Notes: generated by a model from the sequence alone, not told the origin. A DNA stretch of 64,000 bases from Blastocatellia bacterium (GCA_016789265.1 JAEUQK010000020.1:248001-312000), one strand, 5' to 3'. Shown: positions 35,997 through 44,201, numbered from the stretch's first letter. A program made the numbers and translations.

Positions 35997-36479
35997 TTAG
36001 GCCGCAGCGGCTTGAGTCGCGAACATCTTGTCTAGCGCGGTTTGCAGCACGCTGATACCGAATTCACCTGCAGCCCGGGTCTTGAGCTTTCCTTCCGCGT
36101 CAAACAAATAGTAGACCGGGACCCAGCCCTGTTCATTAAGAAATGCGTCCTTCAACTTGTGAAGGCTGTCGACAGCGGTCGGCTCCGTGATGTGATTAGC
36201 TGTGATCGCTTCGTCCACCAAGTCGAGATCCGTATCGGCTTCATAACGCGGCATGTGAACGGCGATCGTCTGCAAACCGAGTGCTCCGTATTTCTTCTTG
36301 ATCTCGTTCAATTGCGGCATCTTATCTTTGCAAATACCGCACGAGACCGCCCAGAAGTGAACCAGAGTTGGCTTTTCCTTTATCGTTTCCGTTGCGTCCT
36401 CGAGCGAGCCGTTGAACCACGTGGTAGCTCCTTCGAGCGACGGCATCGCATCTCCAATTCTCATCGGCATTTTCTTCAA
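35997..36479 (-). CDS. Cytoplasmic TlpA-like thioredoxin-fold protein
   Basis: The 160-residue protein has a thioredoxin/AhpC-TSA fold with no signal peptide. The active site is HFWAVSCGICKDKMP, a CxxC (CGIC) pair near residues 47-50, and the cis-Pro loop is WVPVYYLFD near 118. It is the third gene of a minus-strand unit after the Fur-type regulator and peroxiredoxin. A plausible job is reducing the peroxiredoxin or handling thiol oxidation; that is inferred from context. It lies 74 bases downstream of the peroxiredoxin stop, and the gap holds an AT-rich inverted repeat. Confidence 0.82.
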   Translation of the reverse strand: MKKMPMRIGDAMPSLEGATTWFNGSLEDATETIKEKPTLVHFWAVSCGICKDKMPQLNEIKKKYGALGLQTIAVHMPRYEADTDLDLVDEAITANHITEPTAVDSLHKLKDAFLNEQGWVPVYYLFDAEGKLKTRAAGEFGISVLQTALDKMFATQAAAA

Positions 36480-36484
36480 TTCTC

Positions 36485-36553
36485 CAATTGAAAAGTGACA
36501 ATGGACAATTAGATCCTTTCTTCAATTGTCCATTGCCAACTGTCCATTTTCCA
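36485..36553. repeat. Inverted AATTGTCCATT repeat
   Basis: AATGGACAATT (36500-36510) and AATTGTCCATT (36524-36534) form a perfect 11-bp inverted repeat; partial copies (CAATTG at 36485-36490, TGTCCATTTTCCA after 36540) flank it. A related AATTGACAATT lies at 2877-2887. It looks like a small dispersed intergenic repeat and may act as a weak terminator or attenuator between peroxiredoxin and thioredoxin-like genes. Confidence 0.55.
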
Positions 36554-37144
36554 CTAAACCTTAAGGTTCTCCTGTCCCGGCGTCCAGTCGGCAGCGCACA
36601 ATCCGCCGGTCTGCAAGCCCTGCAGAACGCGAAGCGTTTCATCTACCGAGCGGCCGATATTCAGATCGTGAACAACCGAATACTGGAGTACGCCTTCCGG
36701 ATTGATGATGAACAGGCCGCGTAGAGCGATGTTCGACTCCTCGACCAGGATGTTATACTTCGCCGCTAGGCGTCCGCCTACGTCGGACGCGAGCGGATAA
36801 GCGAGGCCTTCGATGCCGTTCTTGTCACGCGGGGTTTTTACCCAAGCGCGATGCGAATGGACCGAGTCGGTCGAGATTCCGAGAACCTCGGCGCCGATGC
36901 CGTTCAGTTCCTCGATGCGATCCGAAAAAGCGGTGAGCTCGGTCGGGCATACGAACGTGAAATCGAGCGGGTAGAATAAAAGGACAAGCCATTTGCCCTT
37001 GTAATCGGAAAGCTTGACGTTTTCTGCCAAGGTTTCCATGTTCTTGGTCGAAGGCAGGTCAAAGTCCGGTGCCGGTTTACCTACCTTTGCGAATGTAACG
37101 ACCTTCTCGGTTACCAATTCGGCCGCAGTTGCTGTAGCTGACAT
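36554..37144 (-). CDS. Typical 2-Cys peroxiredoxin (AhpC/TSA)
   Basis: The 196-residue protein shows the 2-Cys peroxiredoxin features: FYPLDFTFVCPTELTAF with the peroxidatic Cys near residue 62, LRGLFIINPEGVLQY, and the resolving Cys in GGLCAADWTPGQ near 182. It reduces hydrogen peroxide and alkyl hydroperoxides in the cytoplasm. The gene follows a Fur/PerR-like regulator on the same strand and precedes a thioredoxin-like gene, so the unit reads as a peroxide response cassette. No separate Per-box was found directly upstream; control is probably from the promoter before the regulator. Confidence 0.95.
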   Translation of the reverse strand: MSATATAAELVTEKVVTFAKVGKPAPDFDLPSTKNMETLAENVKLSDYKGKWLVLLFYPLDFTFVCPTELTAFSDRIEELNGIGAEVLGISTDSVHSHRAWVKTPRDKNGIEGLAYPLASDVGGRLAAKYNILVEESNIALRGLFIINPEGVLQYSVVHDLNIGRSVDETLRVLQGLQTGGLCAADWTPGQENLKV

Positions 37145-37255
37145 TTATGTATTATTTCTCCTTGTTCTTATTCTTGCCGAGGGACGCACAGATACCACCG
37201 AGAATCTGGAAAATAGCGATAACATATTTCCTGGTGTTCCCTGAATTTCCGTCGG

Positions 37256-37660
37256 CTAGTTTGTACTCACGCAGTCAGGACAAAGTCCCCGAAGCGTAAA
37301 CTCGATAGATTCCGGTTTGAATTTGGATTGTTTTGCGGCTTTCTTGATTATGTCTGCGGGTGGCTCCATCTCGATATCCACGAGCTTGCCGCACGATGTG
37401 CAGATCGCATGATCGTGCCTGTGCGTCATTCGGTCATATCGGCTCGCGCCGTTGCCGAATTGGATCTCGGCGATGTGTCCCGCTTCCTTAAGATAGCGAA
37501 GGCTGTTGTAAACGGTCGCAAAACTTATGCTTGGCAACAGCTCTTTTGCCTTGCCGAACACTTCGTTTGCCGTCAGGTGCTCGTTTGCATCACGGATCAC
37601 GCGCAGCACGACCGTTCGCTGTCTAGTTAAACCTAACCCTTGAAAATTGCTCGTAACCAT
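37256..37660 (-). CDS. perR: Fur-family regulator, PerR-like
   Basis: The 134-residue protein is a Fur-family repressor. It has an N-terminal winged helix (LTRQRTVVLRVI ... SFATVYNSLRYLKE), a metal/His region (RYDRMTHRHDHAICTSC) and two CxxC pairs (CTSC near residue 87, CPDC near 128) that bind structural zinc. The neighbours peroxiredoxin and thioredoxin-like protein, and a Per-box-like operator in its own promoter, point to peroxide sensing. The family logic is iron-catalysed histidine oxidation releasing the repressor. Peroxide sensing rather than iron regulation is inferred from context. Confidence 0.88.
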   Translation of the reverse strand: MVTSNFQGLGLTRQRTVVLRVIRDANEHLTANEVFGKAKELLPSISFATVYNSLRYLKEAGHIAEIQFGNGASRYDRMTHRHDHAICTSCGKLVDIEMEPPADIIKKAAKQSKFKPESIEFTLRGLCPDCVSTN

Positions 37661-37672
37661 TTCTTCTCACCG

Positions 37673-37686
37673 GACATCGCGATGTC
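37673..37686. promoter_or_regulatory. Palindrome in the perR leader
   Basis: GACATCGCGATGTC is a perfect 14-bp palindrome between the predicted transcription start and the perR start codon. It may be a second operator or an RNA hairpin near the ribosome site. Confidence 0.4.
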
Positions 37687-37696
37687 TCGATTACTA

Positions 37697-37711
37697 TTAG
37701 AATAATTCTAA
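37697..37711. promoter_or_regulatory. Per-box-like operator
   Basis: TTAGAATAATTCTAA is a perfect 7-1-7 inverted repeat, close to the Bacillus Per-box form TTATAATNATTATAA. It covers the -10 hexamer and part of the spacer of the perR promoter, where bound repressor would block polymerase. Confidence 0.75.
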
Positions 37712-37727
37712 ATAGAACGATTGTCAA
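37699..37727 (-). promoter_or_regulatory. Promoter of the perR-peroxiredoxin unit
   Basis: On the minus strand: perfect -35 TTGACA (37727-37722), 17-base spacer, -10 TATTCT (37704-37699). The Per-box-like palindrome overlaps the -10. Confidence 0.75.
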
Positions 37728-37785
37728 GCCAAAGGAGCGACCTGACGTCAACGTCTCGCCCTGAACGCGATCTCCGGCAACGAGA

Positions 37786-40332
37786 TCAGATCGTTCCAAC
37801 ACGACGGTAGAAGATCTGTTTCGCAAATTCGGTGGCTAGCACATAGAGAATTGTGATGACGAGTATCGGGAGCATTACAGTCGCCGGAAGCGGCACAAAT
37901 CCGAATACTTCGCTGAACGGTAAATATGGAGCGAAGATCGTCAAAACGACGATGGCAGCGGTCGTTATCGCGAGCCAGCGACTCGGGCGGCTCTTGTAGA
38001 ACGGACGCCGTGTACGGACGATGAGAGCGACAAGAAGTTCGGTCAGAAGCGATTCAATGAACCACCCAGTCCGAAATTCTTCCGGTGCCGCCTCTATCAC
38101 GTAATACAAAAGCCCGAACGTCAGAAAATCGAAGACGGAACTCACGAGTCCGAAAACGATCATAAAATTTCGAATGAACTTGATGTCCCAACGATGAGGC
38201 GTTTCGACCGCTTCGCGGTCAACGTTGTCGCTCGCGATGGCGATCGCCGGAATGTCCGAGAGGAAGTTGTTTAGAAGGATCTGCTTGGCCAACAGCGGCA
38301 GAAAGGGCAGGAACAATGAAGCGCCTGCCATACTGAACATATTTCCAAAATTCGCACTCGTCGTCGTAAAGACATATTTCAGCGAATTTGCGAACGTCGT
38401 GCGGCCTTCCTCGATCCCATCGCGAAGCACGAGCAGTCCTTTTTTCAGCAAGACGAATTCGGCGGCCTCGCGCGCAACGTCAACCGCACTTTCAACCGAT
38501 ATTCCTACGTCCGCTTCATGCAGAGCGGGAGCGTCGTTAATGCCGTCGCCCATGTAGCCCACGACGTGTCCGGCTTTGCGGAGAGCATCTATGATCCGTT
38601 CCTTTTGGTTCGGGTCCACTTCGACGAAGAGCGTCGTGTGCTCGGCCCGATGCCACAATGCTTCCTCGGATATTGTGTTGAGTTCGGCACCGGTCAGGAT
38701 TCCTTCCACTTTAAGGCCAACCTTTTCGGCAACGTGGGCGGCTACATGGCGGTTGTCGCCGGTAATTATCTTAAGCTGGACTCCAAGGTCGGCGAGCGCG
38801 TCGATCGCTAAAAGGGAATCAGATTTGGGCGGATCGAAGAACAACAAAAATCCTTCGAAGATCAATTTCTTTTCTTCCTCGCGGGTAAACCCGTCGTCGA
38901 GCGAGACCGGCTTTGAAGCGATCCCGAGCACGCGAAATCCTTGTTTGCTCCATTCCTTGAATTTCTTGCTTATTCCTTCCTTAAGCTCAACATCAAGTGC
39001 CGGCGTTTGATCACCGATGCGAACCCGATCGCAAACATCGACGACATTATCAAGGGCGCCTTTAGTGATCATCTCCGGTTCTCCGGAGCCCGTTTCCACC
39101 AATATGCTAAGCCGCTTTCTCTGAAAGTCGTACGGCACTTCGCTGATCTTCGTTACGTCGGAAATATCGATCTCGCGGCCGGTAGTTATGGCCTCGTCGA
39201 GAGGATTTGGAAGGCCGGTTTGTAAGCTCGCGTTGAGAAACGCAAGGCGTAAGACCCTGTCTGAGGGTTCGCCGTCAGAAGCCAGCGACGCATCGAGCCG
39301 AACTACACCTTCGGTAAGCGTCCCGGTCTTATCTGTGCACAGCACGTCCATGCTGCCGAGATTTTCGATCGCCTCGAGCCGTCGGACAATGACGCCGCGC
39401 TTTGCCATCTCGCGTGCGCCTTTAGATAAGTTGATCGTTATGATCGCGGGCAGAAGTTCGGGGGAAAGGCCGACGGCCAGTGCGATCGCAAACAGAAGCG
39501 AATCGATCGTCGGTTTGTCTGACAGCAGGTTAATTGCGAAGACTGCGATGATCAGGACGGCTATCATTCGCGTCAGCAAATACCCGAACCGCCTTATGCC
39601 GCGCTCAAATTCGGTCTCGGGTGCCTGCCGTGCAACAACGTCTGCGATCTTGCCGTATTCAGTGTCGGCTCCGGTCGTCACGATCAGGACGTTTGCCGTT
39701 CCGCTCCGGACCGACGTCCCCATAAATACGCAGTTAGTACGCTCCGAAAGGCTTGCTGACTCCGGCGTCGGGCCTGGTTCTTTTTCGACGGGGAATGTTT
39801 CGCCAGTCAATATTGCCTGATTGACATAGAGGTCTTGTTCTTCGAGCACGACCCCATCTGCCGGGATCAAACTGCCGGCGGAGAGCAACACGACATCGCC
39901 CGGAACGATGGTCTCAAAAGCGACTTGGCTGGGTTCGCCATCCCGGATAGCGGTGACATAGTGCGTGAGGCGGGCCCGAAGTTTTGCCACCGCTTTACTG
40001 GCAGAGTATTCCTGCGCGAACGTAATGACCGCACTTCCGAGAACGATCGCGAATATTACGGCTGCGTCTGTCCATTCGCCGACGAATAACGAGACGACAA
40101 CGGCAAACAGAAGTATAAGCACCAACGGATTCGTAAATTGCATTACGAAGAGCCTTAACGCTGAATGATGGGAATGAACTACAAGAGAATTTGGGCCGTG
40201 TACTTTCAAACGACTCGAAGCTTCGATCGTAGTAAGGCCCCTAAGAGTGGTTTTCAACTGCGCCGCAACGTCGTCATTACCGCGATTCCAGTAATGTTTT
40301 GCAACAGACGGATTTCCGGTGTCTTTGGCCAT
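37786..40332 (-). CDS. mgtA: P-type ATPase, magnesium-importing MgtA type
   Basis: The 848-residue protein follows the P3B (MgtA/MgtB) plan. In order: an N-terminal cation-ATPase domain, transmembrane pairs, the actuator motif ILTGETFPVEKE near residue 195, GLSPELLPAII in M4 (the ion-binding stretch of MgtA-type pumps), the phosphorylation motif CTDKTGTLTEG with Asp near 335, a nucleotide domain, and MGDGINDAPAL near 592. MgtA imports magnesium at low external levels. The start ATG at 40332 directly follows a stem-loop leader. No mgtC is adjacent. The substrate call rests on the overall similarity to MgtA and the P-E-L-L-P motif. Confidence 0.88.
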   Translation of the reverse strand: MAKDTGNPSVAKHYWNRGNDDVAAQLKTTLRGLTTIEASSRLKVHGPNSLVVHSHHSALRLFVMQFTNPLVLILLFAVVVSLFVGEWTDAAVIFAIVLGSAVITFAQEYSASKAVAKLRARLTHYVTAIRDGEPSQVAFETIVPGDVVLLSAGSLIPADGVVLEEQDLYVNQAILTGETFPVEKEPGPTPESASLSERTNCVFMGTSVRSGTANVLIVTTGADTEYGKIADVVARQAPETEFERGIRRFGYLLTRMIAVLIIAVFAINLLSDKPTIDSLLFAIALAVGLSPELLPAIITINLSKGAREMAKRGVIVRRLEAIENLGSMDVLCTDKTGTLTEGVVRLDASLASDGEPSDRVLRLAFLNASLQTGLPNPLDEAITTGREIDISDVTKISEVPYDFQRKRLSILVETGSGEPEMITKGALDNVVDVCDRVRIGDQTPALDVELKEGISKKFKEWSKQGFRVLGIASKPVSLDDGFTREEEKKLIFEGFLLFFDPPKSDSLLAIDALADLGVQLKIITGDNRHVAAHVAEKVGLKVEGILTGAELNTISEEALWHRAEHTTLFVEVDPNQKERIIDALRKAGHVVGYMGDGINDAPALHEADVGISVESAVDVAREAAEFVLLKKGLLVLRDGIEEGRTTFANSLKYVFTTTSANFGNMFSMAGASLFLPFLPLLAKQILLNNFLSDIPAIAIASDNVDREAVETPHRWDIKFIRNFMIVFGLVSSVFDFLTFGLLYYVIEAAPEEFRTGWFIESLLTELLVALIVRTRRPFYKSRPSRWLAITTAAIVVLTIFAPYLPFSEVFGFVPLPATVMLPILVITILYVLATEFAKQIFYRRVGTI

Positions 40333-40394
40333 TAGTCGGCAAACGAACGAGTTTGGATCTCATCCTAATCCAAATATACACCCGTTGCCGACTA
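40333..40394 (-). promoter_or_regulatory. Nested stem-loop leader before mgtA
   Basis: TAGTCGGCAA (40333-40342) and TTGCCGACTA (40385-40394) form a perfect 10-bp outer stem that ends directly at the mgtA ATG. A second stem TTTGGAT/ATCCAAA (40352-40358 with 40368-40374) lies inside. The loop of the inner stem carries TAGGATGAG, with an ATG out of frame with mgtA. The fold could hide or present the ribosome site; it is not a recognisable M-box. Confidence 0.6.
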
Positions 40395-40468
40395 CGTTCT
40401 ATTACTTCGATCGTCCGCGAAATGAGCGATCCGGTAGCGTAGAAATGGACCTCCAATTCTTAAACGGA

Positions 40469-41401
40469 TCACTCATTCGCCTTTTTGATCAGCTTGATAG
40501 CTTCGTCGATCTCGGCCTTGAATCGTGGTGCCATGCGTATCGCCCGGTCAAAGTCACGCTGAGCTTCGTCATCTCTGCCCAACGACAGTAGCGCGTAGCC
40601 TCGGAACTTATATGCCTGGATCATACGTCCGTCGAGGCGAATAGCTTGTGAAAAATCCCGAATCGCTCCTTCAAAGTCCTTCTTGTCAAACCGGAGACAT
40701 CCACGGCCGATATATGGGCCGCTCATTTCCGGGTCGAGATTCATCGCTTTCTCGTAATCAGCAAGCGCGGAATCGTTCTCATAACCGAAGCGGTAAACAT
40801 CGCCGCGACGGAAATAGACCTCGGCATTTTTCGGTTCGAGGTTGATGGCCCTGTCGAAGTCTGCAAGTGCGCCCTTCGAATCGCCCATCTCGACACGTGT
40901 CATTCCGCGGCCGATGTAGCCTTTAACAAATCTCGGTTCGATCTTGATCGACCTTTCATAATCGGCCAAGGCTTTGTCCAGTTTGCGTTTTACAAGCCAT
41001 GCGGATCCGCGAGTTATGTATGCTTCTGCAAGCCCGGGGGAAACAGCGATCGCCCGGTCGTAGTCGGCTATTGCCCGGTCGATCTCGTGTTCCGCGAAAT
41101 AAGCATTTCCGCGGTTGACGTATGCCGCCGCCGTACGAGGGTCGATGACGGTGATCTGATGCGATTCGGCAGCGTCGGAACCAGTTTGCGGAAACGCGTT
41201 ATTCTTCAGCGACGTCTTGCTCGATCCTAGCCTTGAACTCAGTTCGATCGAACGTGTGAAGTTTTCGATCGCGGCGTCGTAGTCGCCGTTCTCATAAAGA
41301 CGAAGGCCCTTTTTATTGAGGTCGTTGGCCTGCCTTAGATTCTGTCCCATTATGGAAAATGAAAGGGAAATGATGGCGAGCAATATGGAAATTCTGAACA
41401 T
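40469..41401 (-). CDS. Exported TPR-repeat protein
   Basis: The 310-residue protein has a signal peptide (cleavage near SIMGQ, residue 20) and about seven tetratricopeptide repeats: one at residues 24-57, then six regular units from ~90 to 300, such as AAYVNRGNAYFAEHEIDRAIADYDRAIAVSPG-type repeats. The repeats carry the TPR consensus W/L/G/Y-A-F-A-P positions. AGGAG precedes the ATG by seven bases. It is a periplasmic or surface protein-binding scaffold; partner unknown. The 278 bases upstream (41402-41679) contain nothing I can name. Confidence 0.88.
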   Translation of the reverse strand: MFRISILLAIISLSFSIMGQNLRQANDLNKKGLRLYENGDYDAAIENFTRSIELSSRLGSSKTSLKNNAFPQTGSDAAESHQITVIDPRTAAAYVNRGNAYFAEHEIDRAIADYDRAIAVSPGLAEAYITRGSAWLVKRKLDKALADYERSIKIEPRFVKGYIGRGMTRVEMGDSKGALADFDRAINLEPKNAEVYFRRGDVYRFGYENDSALADYEKAMNLDPEMSGPYIGRGCLRFDKKDFEGAIRDFSQAIRLDGRMIQAYKFRGYALLSLGRDDEAQRDFDRAIRMAPRFKAEIDEAIKLIKKANE

Positions 41402-41679
41402 AATACACTCCTTTGCTTCTTTGTGGCCCGATGGATAAATAACGCGGCACTGACCAAATGAGTAATATGGTCATCATGTTGCCGCTACCCTTAATGACAC
41501 CGCTAGCATGCATTTTGTTACAGAAAAGTCCGCAGCGTTGATAAAATAAGGCCAATACTCGCAATAAGTTAGCGAGATCTCGGATGTCGTTCGAATACTC
41601 GAATTAAAGTCATGGGCGAGCGCAAAAACGGCGAGCCCGCTAAGGCCCGCCAAGGAGGACATGCTTACATGTCAGGACT

Positions 41680-42738
41680 TTATGGTTTGGTGCTCTTCAC
41701 ATTCACAACCGTGGCGGCCTTGGGTGCGGCAGGCGGCCTCGGCGTATCAAGTGACGGTGCCGGCTTGGTAGAAAGGCGATAAACGCCGGCCGGTTCGGTG
41801 ACGATCCTGTATCCGTTTGGCACCGAGAAAAGCGATGGGTCTGGTTCACTGCGAACAATGTTCTTTAGCGTATAGGTCTGGTCGCCGAAACGCGGGTCGC
41901 TGTGCTTCGAATAGACCACCAGTTCGAGTTCTTTTGAATACCAACGTTCGTATGTGATCTCGATCGGGCGTTCGTTTCCGATGGCACCTTCGGGAATGGT
42001 CGTGATGCTCCGTGTTCCGAAAGCGGAAACACCCTCAATATCACGCGTTCCGAGATCCTCTTTTCGGGTCTCATATTTTACATGCTGTCCCGGGTAAAAT
42101 CCTGCAAATCCTCCCTCTCCGACCGTGACCGCAAACGCGCCCGACGGCGATGCCGCCAATGCCGGTAGTGTGACTGCTCCGGCAGAAGGAGCAACGGCTA
42201 TCTTCTTTTCGACGAGCTGTTTCTGTTCGGTCGTCAGTTCTTTTGCGGCAGCGATCTTTGCTTCGATCTCGGCCCGCTGCTGATCGGTCAATTCCTTCTT
42301 GCTTACGATCTTAGCTCCCGGGGAAACTGCTCCTGCAATGGTAAGGCCCTGACCGCCGCGTAATTCTGATATTCGTGCGATCTTGTCGGACGTATCGAGA
42401 AGGAGTCGTTTCTCTGCTATTGGATCGAGGATCGAGATGCCCTGGCCATAGCTGAAAAAGGTTCCCAAAAGATTGCCGGATCCACCCGAGATCTCTCGCC
42501 GAAACCGGCCCTCACTGTTTCGATAGAGCTTGCTGGTCGAGTTGCGTACGATCCGGTTGCCGTCTGCTAATACCTGCACACTCTCGCTGACGGCCTCGGC
42601 TGAAAACGGAGCGTTCTTTACCGTTTTTTCATTTCCGGCGGCGATCTCCGCGATCAACCTCGCGTCTTGCTGGGCGTTCGCATATACGCCCAAAAGAACA
42701 AATAACAATAATCCGGACAATACCTTCATCATCTTCAT
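41680..42738 (-). CDS. Exported protein of the ECF sigma locus, unknown
   Basis: The 352-residue protein has a signal peptide ending ANAQ (residue 22). It contains an antiparallel-beta-looking segment with FRREISGGSGN and LLDTSDKIARI (residues ~85-130), which resembles outer-membrane lipoprotein-type carriers or sigma-regulator partners. A helical, Lys/Glu-rich stretch at ~150-185 (DQQRAEIEAKIAAAKE) and a Pro/Ala/Lys-rich tail follow. It is the last gene of a three-gene minus-strand unit: ECF sigma factor, membrane protein, exported protein. An RseB-like sensor role is one possibility, not supported by a specific motif. Confidence 0.65.
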   Translation of the reverse strand: MKMMKVLSGLLLFVLLGVYANAQQDARLIAEIAAGNEKTVKNAPFSAEAVSESVQVLADGNRIVRNSTSKLYRNSEGRFRREISGGSGNLLGTFFSYGQGISILDPIAEKRLLLDTSDKIARISELRGGQGLTIAGAVSPGAKIVSKKELTDQQRAEIEAKIAAAKELTTEQKQLVEKKIAVAPSAGAVTLPALAASPSGAFAVTVGEGGFAGFYPGQHVKYETRKEDLGTRDIEGVSAFGTRSITTIPEGAIGNERPIEITYERWYSKELELVVYSKHSDPRFGDQTYTLKNIVRSEPDPSLFSVPNGYRIVTEPAGVYRLSTKPAPSLDTPRPPAAPKAATVVNVKSTKP

Positions 42739-42750
42739 ACTTCCTCGATG

Positions 42751-43449
42751 TTATTCAACAATTCTGATAGCACGCGTAACGCCGTCCGGTCCGATCAGAA
42801 GATCGGCTTTTACCGTCGGCGATTCATTTTCAAGCGGAACATTCATTCCCATGGCAAAAAGAGTGGAGCGGGGAATGTCAACGCGGATCACGCGGCCGCC
42901 GCGGGCCGATTCACCGCCGTCGCCCATATAGGTCACTGCATAGAACTCTGCATCCGGAACCGATCGCGTGCTCGCCCGCTGCACGCTCGGGCTGGATTCT
43001 CGCGCCGGCCTGTATATGGCTTGCTGAGGTACCGGCGATTGGGTTGAGATATCGCTCTCGATACCGCTCGCTCTGCCGGCGGTAAATCCCGAAAGGGTCA
43101 CACTGGGCCCGATCTGGGAACTTGAACCAGTGGCTAGTGCCGGTTCATTGCTGACATTGCCGGTGACGGGAATCCCCGTTCGCGACGATGCGGCATAGAG
43201 CCCAACAAACGCAACGAAAGCAGCCGCAGCCATCGAACCGACCGCGACACGGTATCGCATGATCGACCACCAGTGAGTCCTACCCGGCCTCACCCCTGTT
43301 CGATCTGAATCGATACGCTTAAGAACCTTTGAAAAGAGCTCGGTTCGACCCACGATCTCGTCGATCTCGCATTCTTGAATCGCGGAGTTCTTGATCAGAT
43401 CTCTTCCGAGTGTTTCAAGTGTCTGTTTTTGTGATCTACGGTCGTTCAT
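42751..43449 (-). CDS. Single-pass membrane protein, candidate anti-sigma factor
   Basis: From ATG 43449 the protein has 232 residues: a cytoplasmic segment of ~60 residues, one membrane helix (VAVGSMAAAAFVAFVGLYAAS, ~residues 68-90) and a Ser/Thr/Pro-rich periplasmic part of ~130 residues. Its order after an ECF sigma gene is that of an anti-sigma factor, but no zinc-binding HxxxCxxC is present, so it would be of a different type. A frame extended by two codons from a TTG (43455) is less likely. The start lies about seven bases after the predicted transcription start of its own ECF promoter, so the mRNA may be nearly leaderless. Confidence 0.6.
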   Translation of the reverse strand: MNDRRSQKQTLETLGRDLIKNSAIQECEIDEIVGRTELFSKVLKRIDSDRTGVRPGRTHWWSIMRYRVAVGSMAAAAFVAFVGLYAASSRTGIPVTGNVSNEPALATGSSSQIGPSVTLSGFTAGRASGIESDISTQSPVPQQAIYRPARESSPSVQRASTRSVPDAEFYAVTYMGDGGESARGGRVIRVDIPRSTLFAMGMNVPLENESPTVKADLLIGPDGVTRAIRIVE

Positions 43450-43462
43450 TCTCAAAATATAT

Positions 43463-43489
43463 GACGGAGCCTAAATGTTGGCGGTTACA
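43463..43489 (-). promoter_or_regulatory. ECF sigma promoter 2
   Basis: On the minus strand: TGTAACC (43489-43483), 16-base spacer, CGTC (43466-43463). It lies inside the 3' end of the sigma-factor gene and directly before the candidate anti-sigma gene. It has the same -35 and -10 and the same spacing as the copy before the sigma gene. Confidence 0.65.
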
Positions 43490-44135
43490 TGAATCTCCTC
43501 AGCGACTTTCTCAGGCTGTTTCGCGCCCGCCAAGCCTTTATCTTCACTTTAGACTGGGACCATCCAAAGAAATCAGCGATCTCGGCAACGCTCATCTCGT
43601 CCACGTAGAGCATCTGCAGCAGTGCGCGTTCGTCCATCGGAAGCCGCGAAAGCAGTTTGTTCGAGAGGTCTCGATTTACCAGCGATTCTTCCGGGTCTGC
43701 AGAATCATGTGCCGCGAGGTCAAGCACCGTTTTCGCCTCACCTTCCGAGAGCTCGCAATTAAGTTCTTCCGGCTTTCTGTTTTGACTCCTCAGCGCGTCG
43801 AGACAGACATTTGCGGTGATCCGGCCGATCCAACTGTGAAACGAAAAAGAATGCTCGCCTCGAAACTTCGCCAGTTCCACATAGGCTTTAGCAAAGCTGA
43901 TCTGCACGAACTCCTCGATCTGCTCGGGACGCTGGAAATATCGTGCAGCGGTTCGGGCGACTAGCCGCTTGTGTCTGTCGAAAAGCTGTTCGAAGGCGGT
44001 CTGATCACCGGCAAGGATAAGTTCGATAAGCTGGGCGTCAGTGCGTTCGGCGCGCACCGAGCAGCTGGTCACGAGATCGTCACCCGCATAATTCAGTATG
44101 GAATCTCGCTCAAAAGCGTCCCTGATACCGTCCAT
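43485..44135 (-). CDS. ECF sigma-70-type RNA polymerase sigma factor
   Basis: The 216-residue protein has the ECF layout. Region 2 contains AARYFQRPEQIEEFVQISFAKAYVELAKFRGE (about residues 60-90), and a linker leads to region 4 with LLQMLYVDEMSVAEIADFFGWSQSKVKIKAWRARNSLRK (about 170-208), an HTH that reads -35 elements. It directs RNA polymerase to a small set of promoters. Two matching promoters, one upstream of this gene, indicate autoregulation. Its signal is unknown; the downstream membrane protein is a candidate inhibitor. Start choice is the ATG at 44135. Confidence 0.92.
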   Translation of the reverse strand: MDGIRDAFERDSILNYAGDDLVTSCSVRAERTDAQLIELILAGDQTAFEQLFDRHKRLVARTAARYFQRPEQIEEFVQISFAKAYVELAKFRGEHSFSFHSWIGRITANVCLDALRSQNRKPEELNCELSEGEAKTVLDLAAHDSADPEESLVNRDLSNKLLSRLPMDERALLQMLYVDEMSVAEIADFFGWSQSKVKIKAWRARNSLRKSLRRFM

Positions 44136-44174
44136 CCTTGCTTCAAACTCTGACCAAAACGCGTCTTAAGTCAA

Positions 44175-44201
44175 GACGAAGGCGCGTTTCAGCCGGTTAC
44201 A
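44175..44201 (-). promoter_or_regulatory. ECF sigma promoter 1, upstream of the sigma gene
   Basis: On the minus strand: TGTAACC (44201-44195), 16-base spacer, CGTC (44178-44175), the classic AAC-N16-CGTC arrangement. It is 40 bases from the sigma-factor ATG at 44135, so the sigma factor probably transcribes its own gene. Confidence 0.7.

Noticed and set aside
42751-43455. TTG start at 43455 for the candidate anti-sigma gene
   Set aside because: ATG 43449 is two codons later and lies downstream of the predicted transcription start; TTG would be at or before it.
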